Source of the DNA: Actinomycetota bacterium
GTDB taxonomy: Bacteria; Actinomycetota; Acidimicrobiia; Acidimicrobiales; Ilumatobacteraceae
Reading direction: 5' to 3'
Assembly (NCBI GenBank): GCA_005787035.1
Contig: SYCI01000163.1
Coordinates: 1-44,897, forward strand
Length of the DNA: 44,897 nt
The position numbers and the translations under genes are program-made. This document shows positions 7,230-14,744 of this stretch, piece by piece; the first letter of the stretch is position 1, and each line of letters begins with the position of its first letter. Below the pieces are notes generated by a model, which made no database searches, had not been told where the DNA came from, and saw only the letters and a program-made list of their open reading frames with translations.

Positions 7230-7443
7230 ACGTCGACGCGCCGGCATCTGGGACGGTCTCTACGGACCGGTCGAGATCAGACGGGTCCAGCCGTACGAGG
7301 CCCGCAAGTCCTACGTGTGTCCGGGTTGCCACCGCGAGATTCCGGTCGGACTCGGTCATGTGGTCGCCGTACCGCGTGATGCGCCCGATCTACGTCGGCA
7401 TTGGCATCACGCGTGTTGGCGCAATCGAGCCAAGCGCTCCTAG
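7222..7443 (+). CDS. Small conserved zinc-binding-like protein
   Basis: The 73-residue basic protein has a CPGC motif in the centre (YVCPGCHREIPVGLGHVV) and a downstream HWHHACWRNR segment, together a plausible Cys/His zinc site. Actinobacterial relatives with CPGC...RRHWHxxCW are often annotated, without good reason, as ATP/GTP-binding proteins; no P-loop is visible here. The TTG start overlaps the stop of the small membrane protein, so the two are probably made together. Its TAG stop shares the palindrome CTAG with the stop of the convergent YraN gene. Function unknown. Confidence 0.7.
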   Translation: MAERRRAGIWDGLYGPVEIRRVQPYEARKSYVCPGCHREIPVGLGHVVAVPRDAPDLRRHWHHACWRNRAKRS

Positions 7444-7787
7444 AACGCCCCCTCGATCACGTCGACCTGCGATCCGACCACGCACACCACATCGAACCGG
7501 ACGGCTCGCCGACCGATCGGATGACCAGCCAGCCACATGGCCGCCAACCGCCGTAAACGTCGTTGCTTGTCGCGATCGACAGCGGTCGAAGGTGGACCGA
7601 AGCGATCCGAGCGACGGGTCTTGACTTCGACGAAGGCGATCACATCGGGCGTCGCCGCGATGATGTCGATCTCGCCGTGTCGACCGATTCGGTGATTGCG
7701 GTCGATCACTTCGTAACCCGCCGATTCGTACCAACGGGTGGCGAGATCTTCGCCCCGCCGACCCTCGATCTGATTCGACGCGGTCAG
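7440..7787 (-). CDS. YraN family (UPF0102) endonuclease-like protein
   Basis: YraN proteins have a PD-(D/E)XK nuclease-like fold; their cellular role is not settled. The 115-residue version shows EGRRGEDLATRWYESAGYEV, the acidic HGEIDIIA segment and the FVEVKTRR motif that supplies the ExK residues, followed by DKQRRLRRLAAMWL. The track's 154-residue ORF is too long: its first 39 residues only mirror the upstream DUF2469 gene. I place the start at CTG (7787), whose last two bases form the stop of DUF2469 (CTGA), giving a protein that begins like its relatives (xTASNQ...GRRGED). No ATG, GTG or TTG lies nearby in frame. Confidence 0.75.
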   Translation of the reverse strand: MTASNQIEGRRGEDLATRWYESAGYEVIDRNHRIGRHGEIDIIAATPDVIAFVEVKTRRSDRFGPPSTAVDRDKQRRLRRLAAMWLAGHPIGRRAVRFDVVCVVGSQVDVIEGAF

Positions 7788-8095
7788 GCCCGATCGAGGT
7801 CGCTGACTTCGTCGCGCGGAAGTTCCTCGACGTTGACGTCCTTGAAGCTCAGGATCTTCACCTTCGGCACGAACCGGCTCTTGCGGTACATGTCCCACAC
7901 CCACGCGTCGATCAACTCCACTTGGATCAGCGGCCGAGCCGAATCGCCGCTCACGGTGACGTCGACCTTGTTGGCCAGATAGAAGCGACGCTCGGTCTCG
8001 ACGGCGTAGCGAAACATCGCGGCCACGTCTTGATACTCCTGCGCCAACTGGAGCTCACGCTCGGCCTCGAAGTCCTCGAGGTCGTCAGTGCCCAA
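7784..8095 (-). CDS. DUF2469 domain-containing protein
   Basis: This is a 103-residue soluble protein typical of Actinomycetota. It is rich in charged residues, starting DDLEDFEAERELQLAQEYQDVAAMF and containing RRFYLANKV and VELIDAWVWDMYRKSRFVPKV. The family (Mycobacterium tuberculosis Rv2901c type) has no assigned function but is nearly always found between rplS and YraN, as here. In mycobacteria lepB and rnhB stand between rplS and this gene; both are missing here. The start is a TTG with AAGGA some 9 bases upstream. Its stop overlaps the proposed CTG start of YraN. Confidence 0.85.
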   Translation of the reverse strand: MGTDDLEDFEAERELQLAQEYQDVAAMFRYAVETERRFYLANKVDVTVSGDSARPLIQVELIDAWVWDMYRKSRFVPKVKILSFKDVNVEELPRDEVSDLDRA

Positions 8096-8119
8096 TGAAG
8101 AGGTCCTTGGTGAGGACGA

Positions 8120-8467
8120 TCAGAAGTCGCGCTTCTCGCGGACCTTGGCTGCCTTGCCGGTCCGGTCGCGCAGGTAGTAAAGCTTGGCGCGACGAACGTC
8201 GCCCTTCTTGACGACTTCGACCTTGGCCACGCTCGGGCTGTGCACCGGGAAGGTGCGCTCCACGCCGACGCCGTAGCTCACTTTGCGAACGGTGTAGGTC
8301 TCCTGGACGCCCGAGCCCTGACGGGCGATCACGTTGCCCTGGAACACCTGGACGCGCTCCTTGCCACTTTCGACCACGCGGACGTGGACCTTGAGTTCGT
8401 CGCCGGGGCCGAACGCCGGGATGTCGGAGCGCAGATTCTGCAGGTCAACGATGTCGGTGGTCTTCAT
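8120..8467 (-). CDS. rplS: 50S ribosomal protein L19
   Basis: L19 sits at the subunit interface of the ribosome. The 115-residue sequence shows the family features [55 protein letters not shown] and [27 protein letters not shown] start it at the ATG at 8467, which has GAGGA about 8 bases upstream; the extra 16 residues in the track's ORF are unlike L19. It follows trmD on the same strand, the usual rpsP-rimM-trmD-rplS order. Confidence 0.97.
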   Translation of the reverse strand: MKTTDIVDLQNLRSDIPAFGPGDELKVHVRVVESGKERVQVFQGNVIARQGSGVQETYTVRKVSYGVGVERTFPVHSPSVAKVEVVKKGDVRRAKLYYLRDRTGKAAKVREKRDF

Positions 8468-8511
8468 GGTGTCGTCCTCGATCGATGGAACCGGCGGGTT
8501 CCGGGAACCGC

Positions 8512-9246
8512 TCAAGGATACGGGACGGCAGGGAACTCTTCCAACAGACGTAGATCCTGCTCAGAGAGTCCGCCCCGGGCCTCGATGAGGTCGGGTCGGG
8601 CGGCGATCGTGCGGTGGAGCGCCTGCGCCAGACGCCAGCGGGCGATTCGGGCGTGATCTCCGCTCTTCAGGATCTCGGGCACACCCCAGCCCCGGAATTC
8701 CGCCGGGCGGGTGAACTGTGGCTCTTCGAGGAGTCCGTGTTCCCCGAAACTCTCAGTCACCGGACTCTCGTCGTTACCCATGGCCCCGGGCAGAAGACGC
8801 GTCACGGCCTCGATCACCAGACACGCGGCCACTTCGCCGCCCGACAGCACGACGTCACCCACGCTGATCTCACCGTCGATCAGATGCTCGACCACCCGGT
8901 GGTCGACACCTTCGTAACGTCCGCACAGAAGGCTGAAACCGTCGCCCGTCGCGAGTTCTTCGGCGAAGCGCTGGTCGAAACGACGCCCTCCCGGGCTGAG
9001 GAGCAGAAGTGGGCGCGGGGGCTGAGCGGCTTCGACCGAGGCGAAAATCGGCTCGATGCGCATCACCATGCCGGCACCACCGCCGTAGGGCGAGTCGTCG
9101 ACCGTCCGATGGACGTCGGTGGTGTGTTCGCGCAGATCATGACACCGCAGATCGAGCAGACCGTTGTCGCGCGACTTGCCGAGCAAACTCTCCCGACAGA
9201 ACGAATCGACGAGATTCGGGAAGATCGTGAAGACGTCGACTCTCAC
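8512..9246 (-). CDS. trmD: tRNA (guanine37-N1)-methyltransferase
   Basis: TrmD methylates G37 next to the anticodon of certain tRNAs and so prevents +1 frameshifting. The 244-residue SPOUT enzyme begins [16 protein letters not shown] and carries [14 protein letters not shown], the knot elements [34 protein letters not shown] and [15 protein letters not shown]. The GTG start overlaps the stop of rimM (GTGA), indicating translational coupling. Confidence 0.97.
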   Translation of the reverse strand: MRVDVFTIFPNLVDSFCRESLLGKSRDNGLLDLRCHDLREHTTDVHRTVDDSPYGGGAGMVMRIEPIFASVEAAQPPRPLLLLSPGGRRFDQRFAEELATGDGFSLLCGRYEGVDHRVVEHLIDGEISVGDVVLSGGEVAACLVIEAVTRLLPGAMGNDESPVTESFGEHGLLEEPQFTRPAEFRGWGVPEILKSGDHARIARWRLAQALHRTIAARPDLIEARGGLSEQDLRLLEEFPAVPYP

Positions 9247-9743
9247 CGGTCGTCCTCCAGATCGAACAGACCCGACGGGGCGTCGACCAACACCACGAAC
9301 CGATCGCCGTCACGCTCGACGCGACTCACGAAACGGGCCGGCACGAGAGCGCCCGATTCGAGTTCGAGCAGATCGTCGGCCGGATTGGCGACGACACCGA
9401 TGCACCGACCGCGCTCGGTGCCGCCGATTTCACGAACCGATGCGCCGATGACCTGATGGACCCACACCGCGTGTGGGTCGTCGATCGGTTCGGCCCAGAT
9501 CGTGCAGTTGACGAGCGACTCGACGGCGGCGCGATCGGTGTGCGCCTCGAGGACCACGACCCAACGATCGGCCATGCGCTTGGCCGACTCCACCACGAGC
9601 CAGCCGCCCGCCCAGAGTCGACTCCCCGGCGCCACACGTTCGTCACGGTCGGTCGACAGCGAAACGTAGATCTGCCCCTTGAGTCCGTGCGGTCGACCGA
9701 ATCGACCGACTTCGAGCAACCCGGCCGGGCGGGACTCGGTCAT
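9243..9743 (-). CDS. rimM: 16S rRNA processing factor RimM
   Basis: RimM helps assemble the head of the 30S subunit by binding S19 and the 16S 3' domain. The 166-residue protein has the N-terminal barrel starting LLEVGRFGRPHGLKGQIYV and a C-terminal PRC-barrel-like part with IWAEPIDDPHAVWVHQVIG, VVANPADDLLELESG and PSGLFDL. I start it at the ATG at 9743 (MTESRPAGLLEVG); the longer ORF adds a low-complexity Pro/Ser/Thr leader that overlaps the KH-protein gene. It lies between the KH gene and trmD, as in most Actinomycetota. Confidence 0.92.
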   Translation of the reverse strand: MTESRPAGLLEVGRFGRPHGLKGQIYVSLSTDRDERVAPGSRLWAGGWLVVESAKRMADRWVVVLEAHTDRAAVESLVNCTIWAEPIDDPHAVWVHQVIGASVREIGGTERGRCIGVVANPADDLLELESGALVPARFVSRVERDGDRFVVLVDAPSGLFDLEDDR

Positions 9744-9756
9744 GACCGAGGGTTCG

Positions 9757-10020
9757 TCAATCGACGAAGTCGATGTCGACCTCGCTGCCGTCCTTGGCGG
9801 CGGCGGCGCGCACGAGGGTGCGAATGCTCTGCGCCGTGCGGCCACGGCGCCCGATCACGCGGCCGAGATCTCCGGGACCGACCTTGACTTCGAGCTTGGC
9901 ACGGTTGCGACCCTCGACCTCTTCGACGCTCACCGCGTCGGGATCGTCGACGATCGAGCGCACCACGTGGGTGAGAACGGCCATGGCCGTCGGCGAGGCG
10001 ATCTGATTCGGATCGGTCAC
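9757..10020 (-). CDS. KH-domain RNA-binding protein (KhpA type)
   Basis: This is a single KH domain of 87 residues with the RNA-binding GxxG loop in RVIGRRGRTAQSIRTLV (about 54-70). The position between rpsP and rimM is the standard one for KhpA, a small RNA-binding protein that in some Gram-positives pairs with KhpB. I chose the GTG at 10020 (VTDPNQIASPTAM), just downstream of rpsP; the longer ORF would overlap rpsP. Spacing to rpsP is 16 bases, so the genes share an mRNA. Confidence 0.88.
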   Translation of the reverse strand: MTDPNQIASPTAMAVLTHVVRSIVDDPDAVSVEEVEGRNRAKLEVKVGPGDLGRVIGRRGRTAQSIRTLVRAAAAKDGSEVDIDFVD

Positions 10021-10036
10021 GACAGGTTCCGACCGA

Positions 10037-10306
10037 TCACTTGCCACGGGCGGTGGTGAACTGCGCCCACGCACCCGAGATCTCGAGCAACTTGCGCACG
10101 CGCTCAGTGGGCTGGGCGCCCTTCATGAGCCACGCAACGGCCTTGTCGTTGTCGATGTTGAGACCCGACGGCTCGAGGCGCGGGTTGTACTGACCGATGA
10201 TCTCCAAGAACGCGCCGTCGCGGGCCGCGCGGCTGTCACTCGCGATCACGCGGTAGTGAGGCTGCTTGGTCTTTCCGACTCGGGTGAGGCGCAACTTGAC
10301 GGACAT
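10037..10306 (-). CDS. rpsP: 30S ribosomal protein S16
   Basis: S16 is a primary assembly protein of the 30S body. The 89-residue sequence MSVKLRLTRVGKTKQPHYRVIASDSR, FLEIIGQYNP, LNIDNDKAVAWLMKGAQPTERVRKLL is typical. AGGAG stands 9 bases before the ATG. It is the first gene of the rpsP-KH-rimM-trmD-rplS set. The 97-base gap to ffh is the most likely place for its promoter, though no clear pair of promoter boxes stands out. Confidence 0.97.
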   Translation of the reverse strand: MSVKLRLTRVGKTKQPHYRVIASDSRAARDGAFLEIIGQYNPRLEPSGLNIDNDKAVAWLMKGAQPTERVRKLLEISGAWAQFTTARGK

Positions 10307-10403
10307 TCGGCGAAACTCCTGCTGGGACGGGGCGGATCAGACAACTGACCCGTCCACGGGAACCCTGTGAGGTTAGCGGTGTCCCCCGCCGACCCCCAAC
10401 GCC

Positions 10404-11798
10404 CTACCGCGACGGCGGGAAGGGGAATCCGCCCTGATCGGGCAGGCCGGCACCGCCGGGCAGACCACCCAGACCGGCCAAGGCGCCGAGACCGGCACGC
10501 TTGCCCTTCTTGCCGCCGAGGCCGCCCATGCGCTTCATCATCTTTTGCATTTCGCCGAACTGCTTCACGAGACGGTTGACCTCGGCGATGCTCCGTCCGC
10601 TGCCGGTCGCGATGCGCTGACGACGGCTTCCGTTGATGATGTCGGGCTTGCGCCGTTCGGCCGGGGTCATGGACCGGATGATCGCCTCGATCGGCTTCAG
10701 GTCGTCGTCACCGATCTTGGCGTTCTTCAACTCTTTGGGCATCCCGGGCATCATCCCGAGCACTCCCCCGAGGGGCCCCATCTTCTTCAGCGACTGCATC
10801 TGCTCGAGGAAGTCGTCGAGGGTGAATTCGCCGTCGAGCAGGCGGGCCGCCGCCGCTTCGGCTTGATCCTTCTCGAAGGCCTTCTCGGCTTGTTCGATGA
10901 GGGTGAGTACGTCGCCCATGCCGAGGATGCGACTGGCCATGCGGTCGGGATGGAACTGTTCGAAGGCATCGAGCTTCTCGCCGGTGCTGGCAAAGGCGAT
11001 CGGTCGACCGATGACTTCTTTGACCGAGAGAGCGGCACCACCGCGCGCGTCACCGTCGAGCTTGGACAGGATCACTCCGTCGATCGCGAGGGTCGCGTGG
11101 AAGGCCTCGGCCACGCTCACCGCGTCCTGACCGGTCATGGCGTCGATCACCAGGAACGTGTAGTCGGGTTCGATGGAATCCGAGATCCGACGGATCTGCT
11201 CCATCATCTCGCCGTCGATCGCGAGACGACCTGCGGTGTCGACGATCAGGACGTCCTTGCCGAGTCGCCGCGCTTCGGCCAAGCCCTTGGTGGCCGTGGC
11301 CACCGGATCGCCGGGTTCGCTGAAGACCGGAACGTCGATCTGTCCGCCGAGAGTTCGCAACTGCTCGACGGCGGCCGGACGTTGGAGGTCGGCGCCGACG
11401 AGCAGCGGATGCCGACCCTGCGACTTGAACCAACGCGCGAGCTTGGCCGAGTTGGTGGTCTTACCCGAACCCTGCAGACCGGCCATGAGGACCACGGTCG
11501 GTGGCTTGCTCGCGTACGAGATCTTCAGGGTCTCGCCGCCGAGGATGGCGGTGAGCTCGGCGTTGACGAGTTTGACGACCTGCTGACTCGGATCGAGGGC
11601 TTTCGACTGCTCGATACCGACGGCGCCTTCGCGGATGCGCGCCACGACGTTGCGGGCCACCGTAACGTTGACGTCGGCCTCGAGGAGAGCCGCGCGGATC
11701 TCCTTCAGGACCTCGTCGACATCGGCCTCCGACAGGCGACCCTTGCCGCGGATCCGCTTGAAGATCCCTTCGAATCGATTGGAGAGATTGTCGAACAT
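10404..11798 (-). CDS. ffh: Signal recognition particle protein Ffh (SRP54)
   Basis: Ffh binds signal sequences on nascent chains and, with 4.5S RNA, delivers ribosomes to FtsY. The 464-residue protein has an N-domain (MFDNLSNRFEGIFKRIRGKGRLSE), a GTPase G-domain with GLQGSGKTTNSAKLA, DTAGR and SKLDGDARGGAAL, and a methionine-rich M-domain with LEQMQSLKKMGPLGGVLGMMPGM and EMQKMMKRMGG. The last 35 or so residues are a Gly/Pro-rich tail. FtsY, its receptor, is two genes away on the same strand. Confidence 0.97.
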   Translation of the reverse strand: MFDNLSNRFEGIFKRIRGKGRLSEADVDEVLKEIRAALLEADVNVTVARNVVARIREGAVGIEQSKALDPSQQVVKLVNAELTAILGGETLKISYASKPPTVVLMAGLQGSGKTTNSAKLARWFKSQGRHPLLVGADLQRPAAVEQLRTLGGQIDVPVFSEPGDPVATATKGLAEARRLGKDVLIVDTAGRLAIDGEMMEQIRRISDSIEPDYTFLVIDAMTGQDAVSVAEAFHATLAIDGVILSKLDGDARGGAALSVKEVIGRPIAFASTGEKLDAFEQFHPDRMASRILGMGDVLTLIEQAEKAFEKDQAEAAAARLLDGEFTLDDFLEQMQSLKKMGPLGGVLGMMPGMPKELKNAKIGDDDLKPIEAIIRSMTPAERRKPDIINGSRRQRIATGSGRSIAEVNRLVKQFGEMQKMMKRMGGLGGKKGKRAGLGALAGLGGLPGGAGLPDQGGFPFPPSR

Positions 11799-11829
11799 CA
11801 GGTGGTCAGGCTACCCACCACTCGATTCG

Positions 11830-13458
11830 TCACCCGATGAGAACTTCGGTGACCAACCCGTCGACGATCGTCAGATTCACGCGATCCTCACGGAAGTCCA
11901 TGGTGAGCGGGAAAGTCTCGCCATCGCGAGCCGCGACACGCACCTGCCAGCCGTTGTCCTCGGCCTGCTTGGTGGCTTCGTCTTCGGCGAGTCCCACGAG
12001 CGATTCGGCTTGCGCCGGCGTGATCGCGCCCGCCGGCAACTCGCCGGCCGGCGAGGTCTCGACAGGCAGCGGCTCGGCCACCGGGGGCTCTTCCATGACC
12101 GGCGGCATCATGTCGGGGGCGACCTGTTCCATGTATTCATCGGGAATGGAAGCCACGACGTAACGCGGCACATACCCCCACTCGTCCTCGGCGGCGATGA
12201 ACGCGTAGCCGGGGACGAGGTAGGTCTCACCGTCGACACCCCACAGGTACACGTATTCCTGTTCGACCGACTCGATGGTCACGGTGATGGTCTCGACCGG
12301 AACGGTGTCGTCGACCGGAACGGTGTCGTCGATGATCACGGTGTCGTCGACCGGAATGGTGTCATCGACGGGAACGGTGTCGACCACGCTGTCGGTCGGC
12401 GCATCGGTCGTGGGCACGGTCGTGGTCGGTTCGTCGACCGGAACGGTGTCGTCGAGAATCACGGTGTCGTCGACGGACCCTTCGATCGCCGAGCCGTCAC
12501 CGGAGGCCGCACCGACTTCGGCGGTTGCGACATCGTCGACCGCGATACCGCCACCTCGGTACATCGGACCCCACGAGCCGCTGTACTGCTCACGCAACCG
12601 CTCGAGTCCGGCTTCGGTGCCGATCTGCGGATAGTCGTCCAGCTTCTCCGGTTCGGCGAGGTAACCGCCGGCGTAGGTGATCCGACCGTTCTCACCGAAC
12701 GACGCATTGACGATGAGCGACGAACGTACGTCGTCGATCTTCACGTAACCCGTGACACCAGCGGACCATTCATCGGCCCATGTCTCGAGGATCAGTTCGT
12801 CCCTCGAGTATCCGAGATCGGAAGCCAACTTCAAGAAGAGATCTTCGGCTTCGGACTTCGACGGCACGTTCACCGGCGGTTCGATCTCGACGGGTTCGCA
12901 CGGAGCGATCACTTCGGTGTCGACGGTTGCGCCACTCGAGTCGACCGATCCCGACTCACCGCTCCCCATCGCCGGTTCGACGCAGGAAACGCCGGGCGTC
13001 GCCATCGCCATCCAGCCCTCGCTGTACCACCAACTGAGCATCGCATCGGACGACACGCTCAACGAGGGGCCCGAACCGTCGTCGGGGCCGACCATCCACG
13101 TGGTCCATTCGTATTCGGTTCCGGGATCCGAGGTGTTCTTGGCGAAGTCACCATCGACTCCGAACGCGTCCTTCAATTTCGAGAGTTCCGATGCCGACGG
13201 TTCGGCCCCCGGACGGAACACCCATGCACTCAGGTCACCATCGAGCGCAGGCAGATCACCGGCGACCTCGAACTTCCACTCGGTCGGGTAATACATCGAC
13301 ATCTTCGAATCGGCGGCCGCCGATTCCATGGCCCCACCGACCGGAGACGCCTGCTGACCGACTCGCAGGACGGGGGGATTGCCCGATGAATCGGGGTCGT
13401 CCCCGCACGCCGAGAGCAAGAGGGCGGTGAGCACGACGGGGACCGAGGCCTTGATCAT
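11830..13458 (-). CDS. Large lipoprotein with VDDT repeats and I78-like C-terminal domain
   Basis: A signal peptide MIKASVPVVLTALLLSAC with lipobox LSAC precedes an extracytoplasmic region of some 520 residues. The first half is Glu/Asp-rich with scattered cysteines. The middle holds a low-complexity Asp/Val/Thr/Pro stretch (DDTVPVDDT-type) encoded by 18-base repeats. A beta-rich part (YVYLWGVDGETYLVPGY) follows. The last 55 or so residues (GLAEDEATKQAEDNGW..VRVAARDGE..TMDFREDRVNLTI..GLVTEV) resemble peptidase inhibitor family I78. Whether it inhibits a protease is inference only. I chose the ATG at 13458 because TACCGT lies 7 bases upstream and the lipoprotein signal begins there; the track starts 12 codons earlier. 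It is inserted between ffh and ftsY. Confidence 0.72.
   Translation of the reverse strand: MIKASVPVVLTALLLSACGDDPDSSGNPPVLRVGQQASPVGGAMESAAADSKMSMYYPTEWKFEVAGDLPALDGDLSAWVFRPGAEPSASELSKLKDAFGVDGDFAKNTSDPGTEYEWTTWMVGPDDGSGPSLSVSSDAMLSWWYSEGWMAMATPGVSCVEPAMGSGESGSVDSSGATVDTEVIAPCEPVEIEPPVNVPSKSEAEDLFLKLASDLGYSRDELILETWADEWSAGVTGYVKIDDVRSSLIVNASFGENGRITYAGGYLAEPEKLDDYPQIGTEAGLERLREQYSGSWGPMYRGGGIAVDDVATAEVGAASGDGSAIEGSVDDTVILDDTVPVDEPTTTVPTTDAPTDSVVDTVPVDDTIPVDDTVIIDDTVPVDDTVPVETITVTIESVEQEYVYLWGVDGETYLVPGYAFIAAEDEWGYVPRYVVASIPDEYMEQVAPDMMPPVMEEPPVAEPLPVETSPAGELPAGAITPAQAESLVGLAEDEATKQAEDNGWQVRVAARDGETFPLTMDFREDRVNLTIVDGLVTEVLIG
12293..12469 (-). repeat. 18-base imperfect tandem repeats within the lipoprotein gene
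   Basis: The plus-strand unit tcgaccggaacggtgtcg recurs five times without a gap at 12293-12382 and twice more at 12434-12469, with point changes (for example tgatca for ccggaa). On the coding strand each unit is six codons, of the type VDDTVP or IDDTVI. The repeats keep the reading frame and probably form a flexible acidic linker that could vary in copy number. Confidence 0.85.
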
Positions 13459-13465
13459 CCTCGAA

Positions 13466-13471
13466 ACGGTA
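13466..13471 (-). promoter_or_regulatory. -10 element, leaderless lipoprotein gene
   Basis: On the minus strand TACCGT is followed by 7 bases and the ATG at 13458. It supports the shorter start over the ATG at 13494. Confidence 0.5.
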
Positions 13472-13539
13472 GGGGCTGCTGGGTTGGTTCGCATGTCACT
13501 ACGACGACGCGGTACCCGTGTTCGGTTCCCGGATTTACG

Positions 13540-14703
13540 TCATCGGTCGAACAGGGCGTCGACGAATTGCTCCGGATCGAAGGCCACGAGGTCGACGATG
13601 GTTTCACCGAGGCCGACCAATTTGACCGGAAGTCCGAGTTCGGTCTCGATGGCGAACACGATGCCGCCCTTGGCCGATCCGTCGAGTTTGGTCAGAACCA
13701 CACCCGTCACGCCGGCCGCTTCGGTGAATTCGCGCGCCTGTGCGAGCCCGTTCTGACCGGTTGTGGCATCGATCACGAGCAACACCTCGGTCACCCGTCC
13801 CGGCTCCCGGTCGGCCACCCGGCGGACCTTGCGCAGTTCGTCCATGAGATTCGACTTGTTCTGCAGGCGACCCGCGGTGTCACCGATGACGAGGTCGGCC
13901 CCACGCGCCTTGGCCCGTTGGACTCCGTCGAACACGACCGAACTCGGATCACCGCCTTCGGCGCCGCGAACGAGTTCGGCCCCCGAGCGCTCAGCCCACG
14001 TGCCGAGTTGTTCGGCGGCCGCCGCCCGGAACGTGTCGCCGGCCGCGAGCACGAGCGAGCGACCGAGGGCGGACTGTTGGGCGGAGATCTTGCCGATCGT
14101 GGTCGTCTTGCCCACGCCGTTGACGCCGACCACCAACCACACGTTCACGAGGTCCTGGGACCGCAGCGCGTCGTCGAACGTCAGCGACCGGTCGGCGACT
14201 GCGAGTCGCGACTTCATGTCGGCGCGCAATGCATCGATGAGTTCGTTCGGGTCGGTCAGTTCCTTGGCCCGTACGCGTTCACGCAAGGGATCGAGGAGCG
14301 AATTGGTGATGCCGAGGCCGAGATCGGCCCGCAGGAGCGCTTCCTCCAAGTCGTCCCATGTGTCGTCGGTGATCCCGGCCCGCGCTCGCACTCCACCGAG
14401 CGCTCCGGCCATGACGGCCGCCGCCTTGCCCATGCGCTCACGAAACGTCGGTGGACGTTCGACCTCGGCGACGACGGGCTCGGTGATCTCGGGCTCGGCG
14501 ATGGTCGTATCTGGCTCGGCAAGCTCGACGATCTCGGGCTCGACTCGCGGCGGGGGTGCTGGTTCGAGGACCGTCGGCTTCGACGCCACGGTCGGTTCGA
14601 GGGTCGTGGCTCCCGATCCGCGACGACGATTCAGCAACACGACGCCCAAGCCGAAGACCACGGCCACGACGAGGAGGACGATGAGGAGCGCCTGCGTGTT
14701 CAT
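13540..14703 (-). CDS. ftsY: Signal recognition particle receptor FtsY
   Basis: FtsY is the membrane-bound GTPase that receives Ffh-ribosome complexes. The 387-residue protein begins with a true transmembrane helix (ALLIVLLVVAVVFGLGVVLL), followed by an acidic Pro/Glu-rich A-region (about 35-85), the N-domain (FRERMGKAAAVM, LEEALLRADLGL), and the G-domain with GVNGVGKTTTIGK, AAGDTFRAAAAEQL, GDTAGRL and TKLDGSAKGG. The N-terminal membrane helix is typical of Actinomycetota. AACAGG is a plausible ribosome binding site just upstream. smc lies 41 bases upstream on the same strand. Confidence 0.97.
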   Translation of the reverse strand: MNTQALLIVLLVVAVVFGLGVVLLNRRRGSGATTLEPTVASKPTVLEPAPPPRVEPEIVELAEPDTTIAEPEITEPVVAEVERPPTFRERMGKAAAVMAGALGGVRARAGITDDTWDDLEEALLRADLGLGITNSLLDPLRERVRAKELTDPNELIDALRADMKSRLAVADRSLTFDDALRSQDLVNVWLVVGVNGVGKTTTIGKISAQQSALGRSLVLAAGDTFRAAAAEQLGTWAERSGAELVRGAEGGDPSSVVFDGVQRAKARGADLVIGDTAGRLQNKSNLMDELRKVRRVADREPGRVTEVLLVIDATTGQNGLAQAREFTEAAGVTGVVLTKLDGSAKGGIVFAIETELGLPVKLVGLGETIVDLVAFDPEQFVDALFDR

Positions 14704-14744
14704 GACAAACCTGTTCTATCGGTGGGTTCGGGAGACGATGGACG

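Noticed and set aside
10545-11840. 431-residue plus-strand ORF opposite ffh
   Set aside because: It mirrors ffh on the other strand, has His/Asp/Arg/Gly-biased composition and no recognisable motif; long antisense ORFs are expected in GC-rich DNA.
12293-12469. Short regular repeats that could suggest a CRISPR array
   Set aside because: The 18-base units are contiguous, lack spacers, and lie in frame inside a coding sequence.
11635-13389. 584-residue plus-strand ORF opposite ffh and the lipoprotein
   Set aside because: Its composition (runs of RNGVVDRNGVVD) only mirrors the 18-base repeats of the lipoprotein gene; no start signal.
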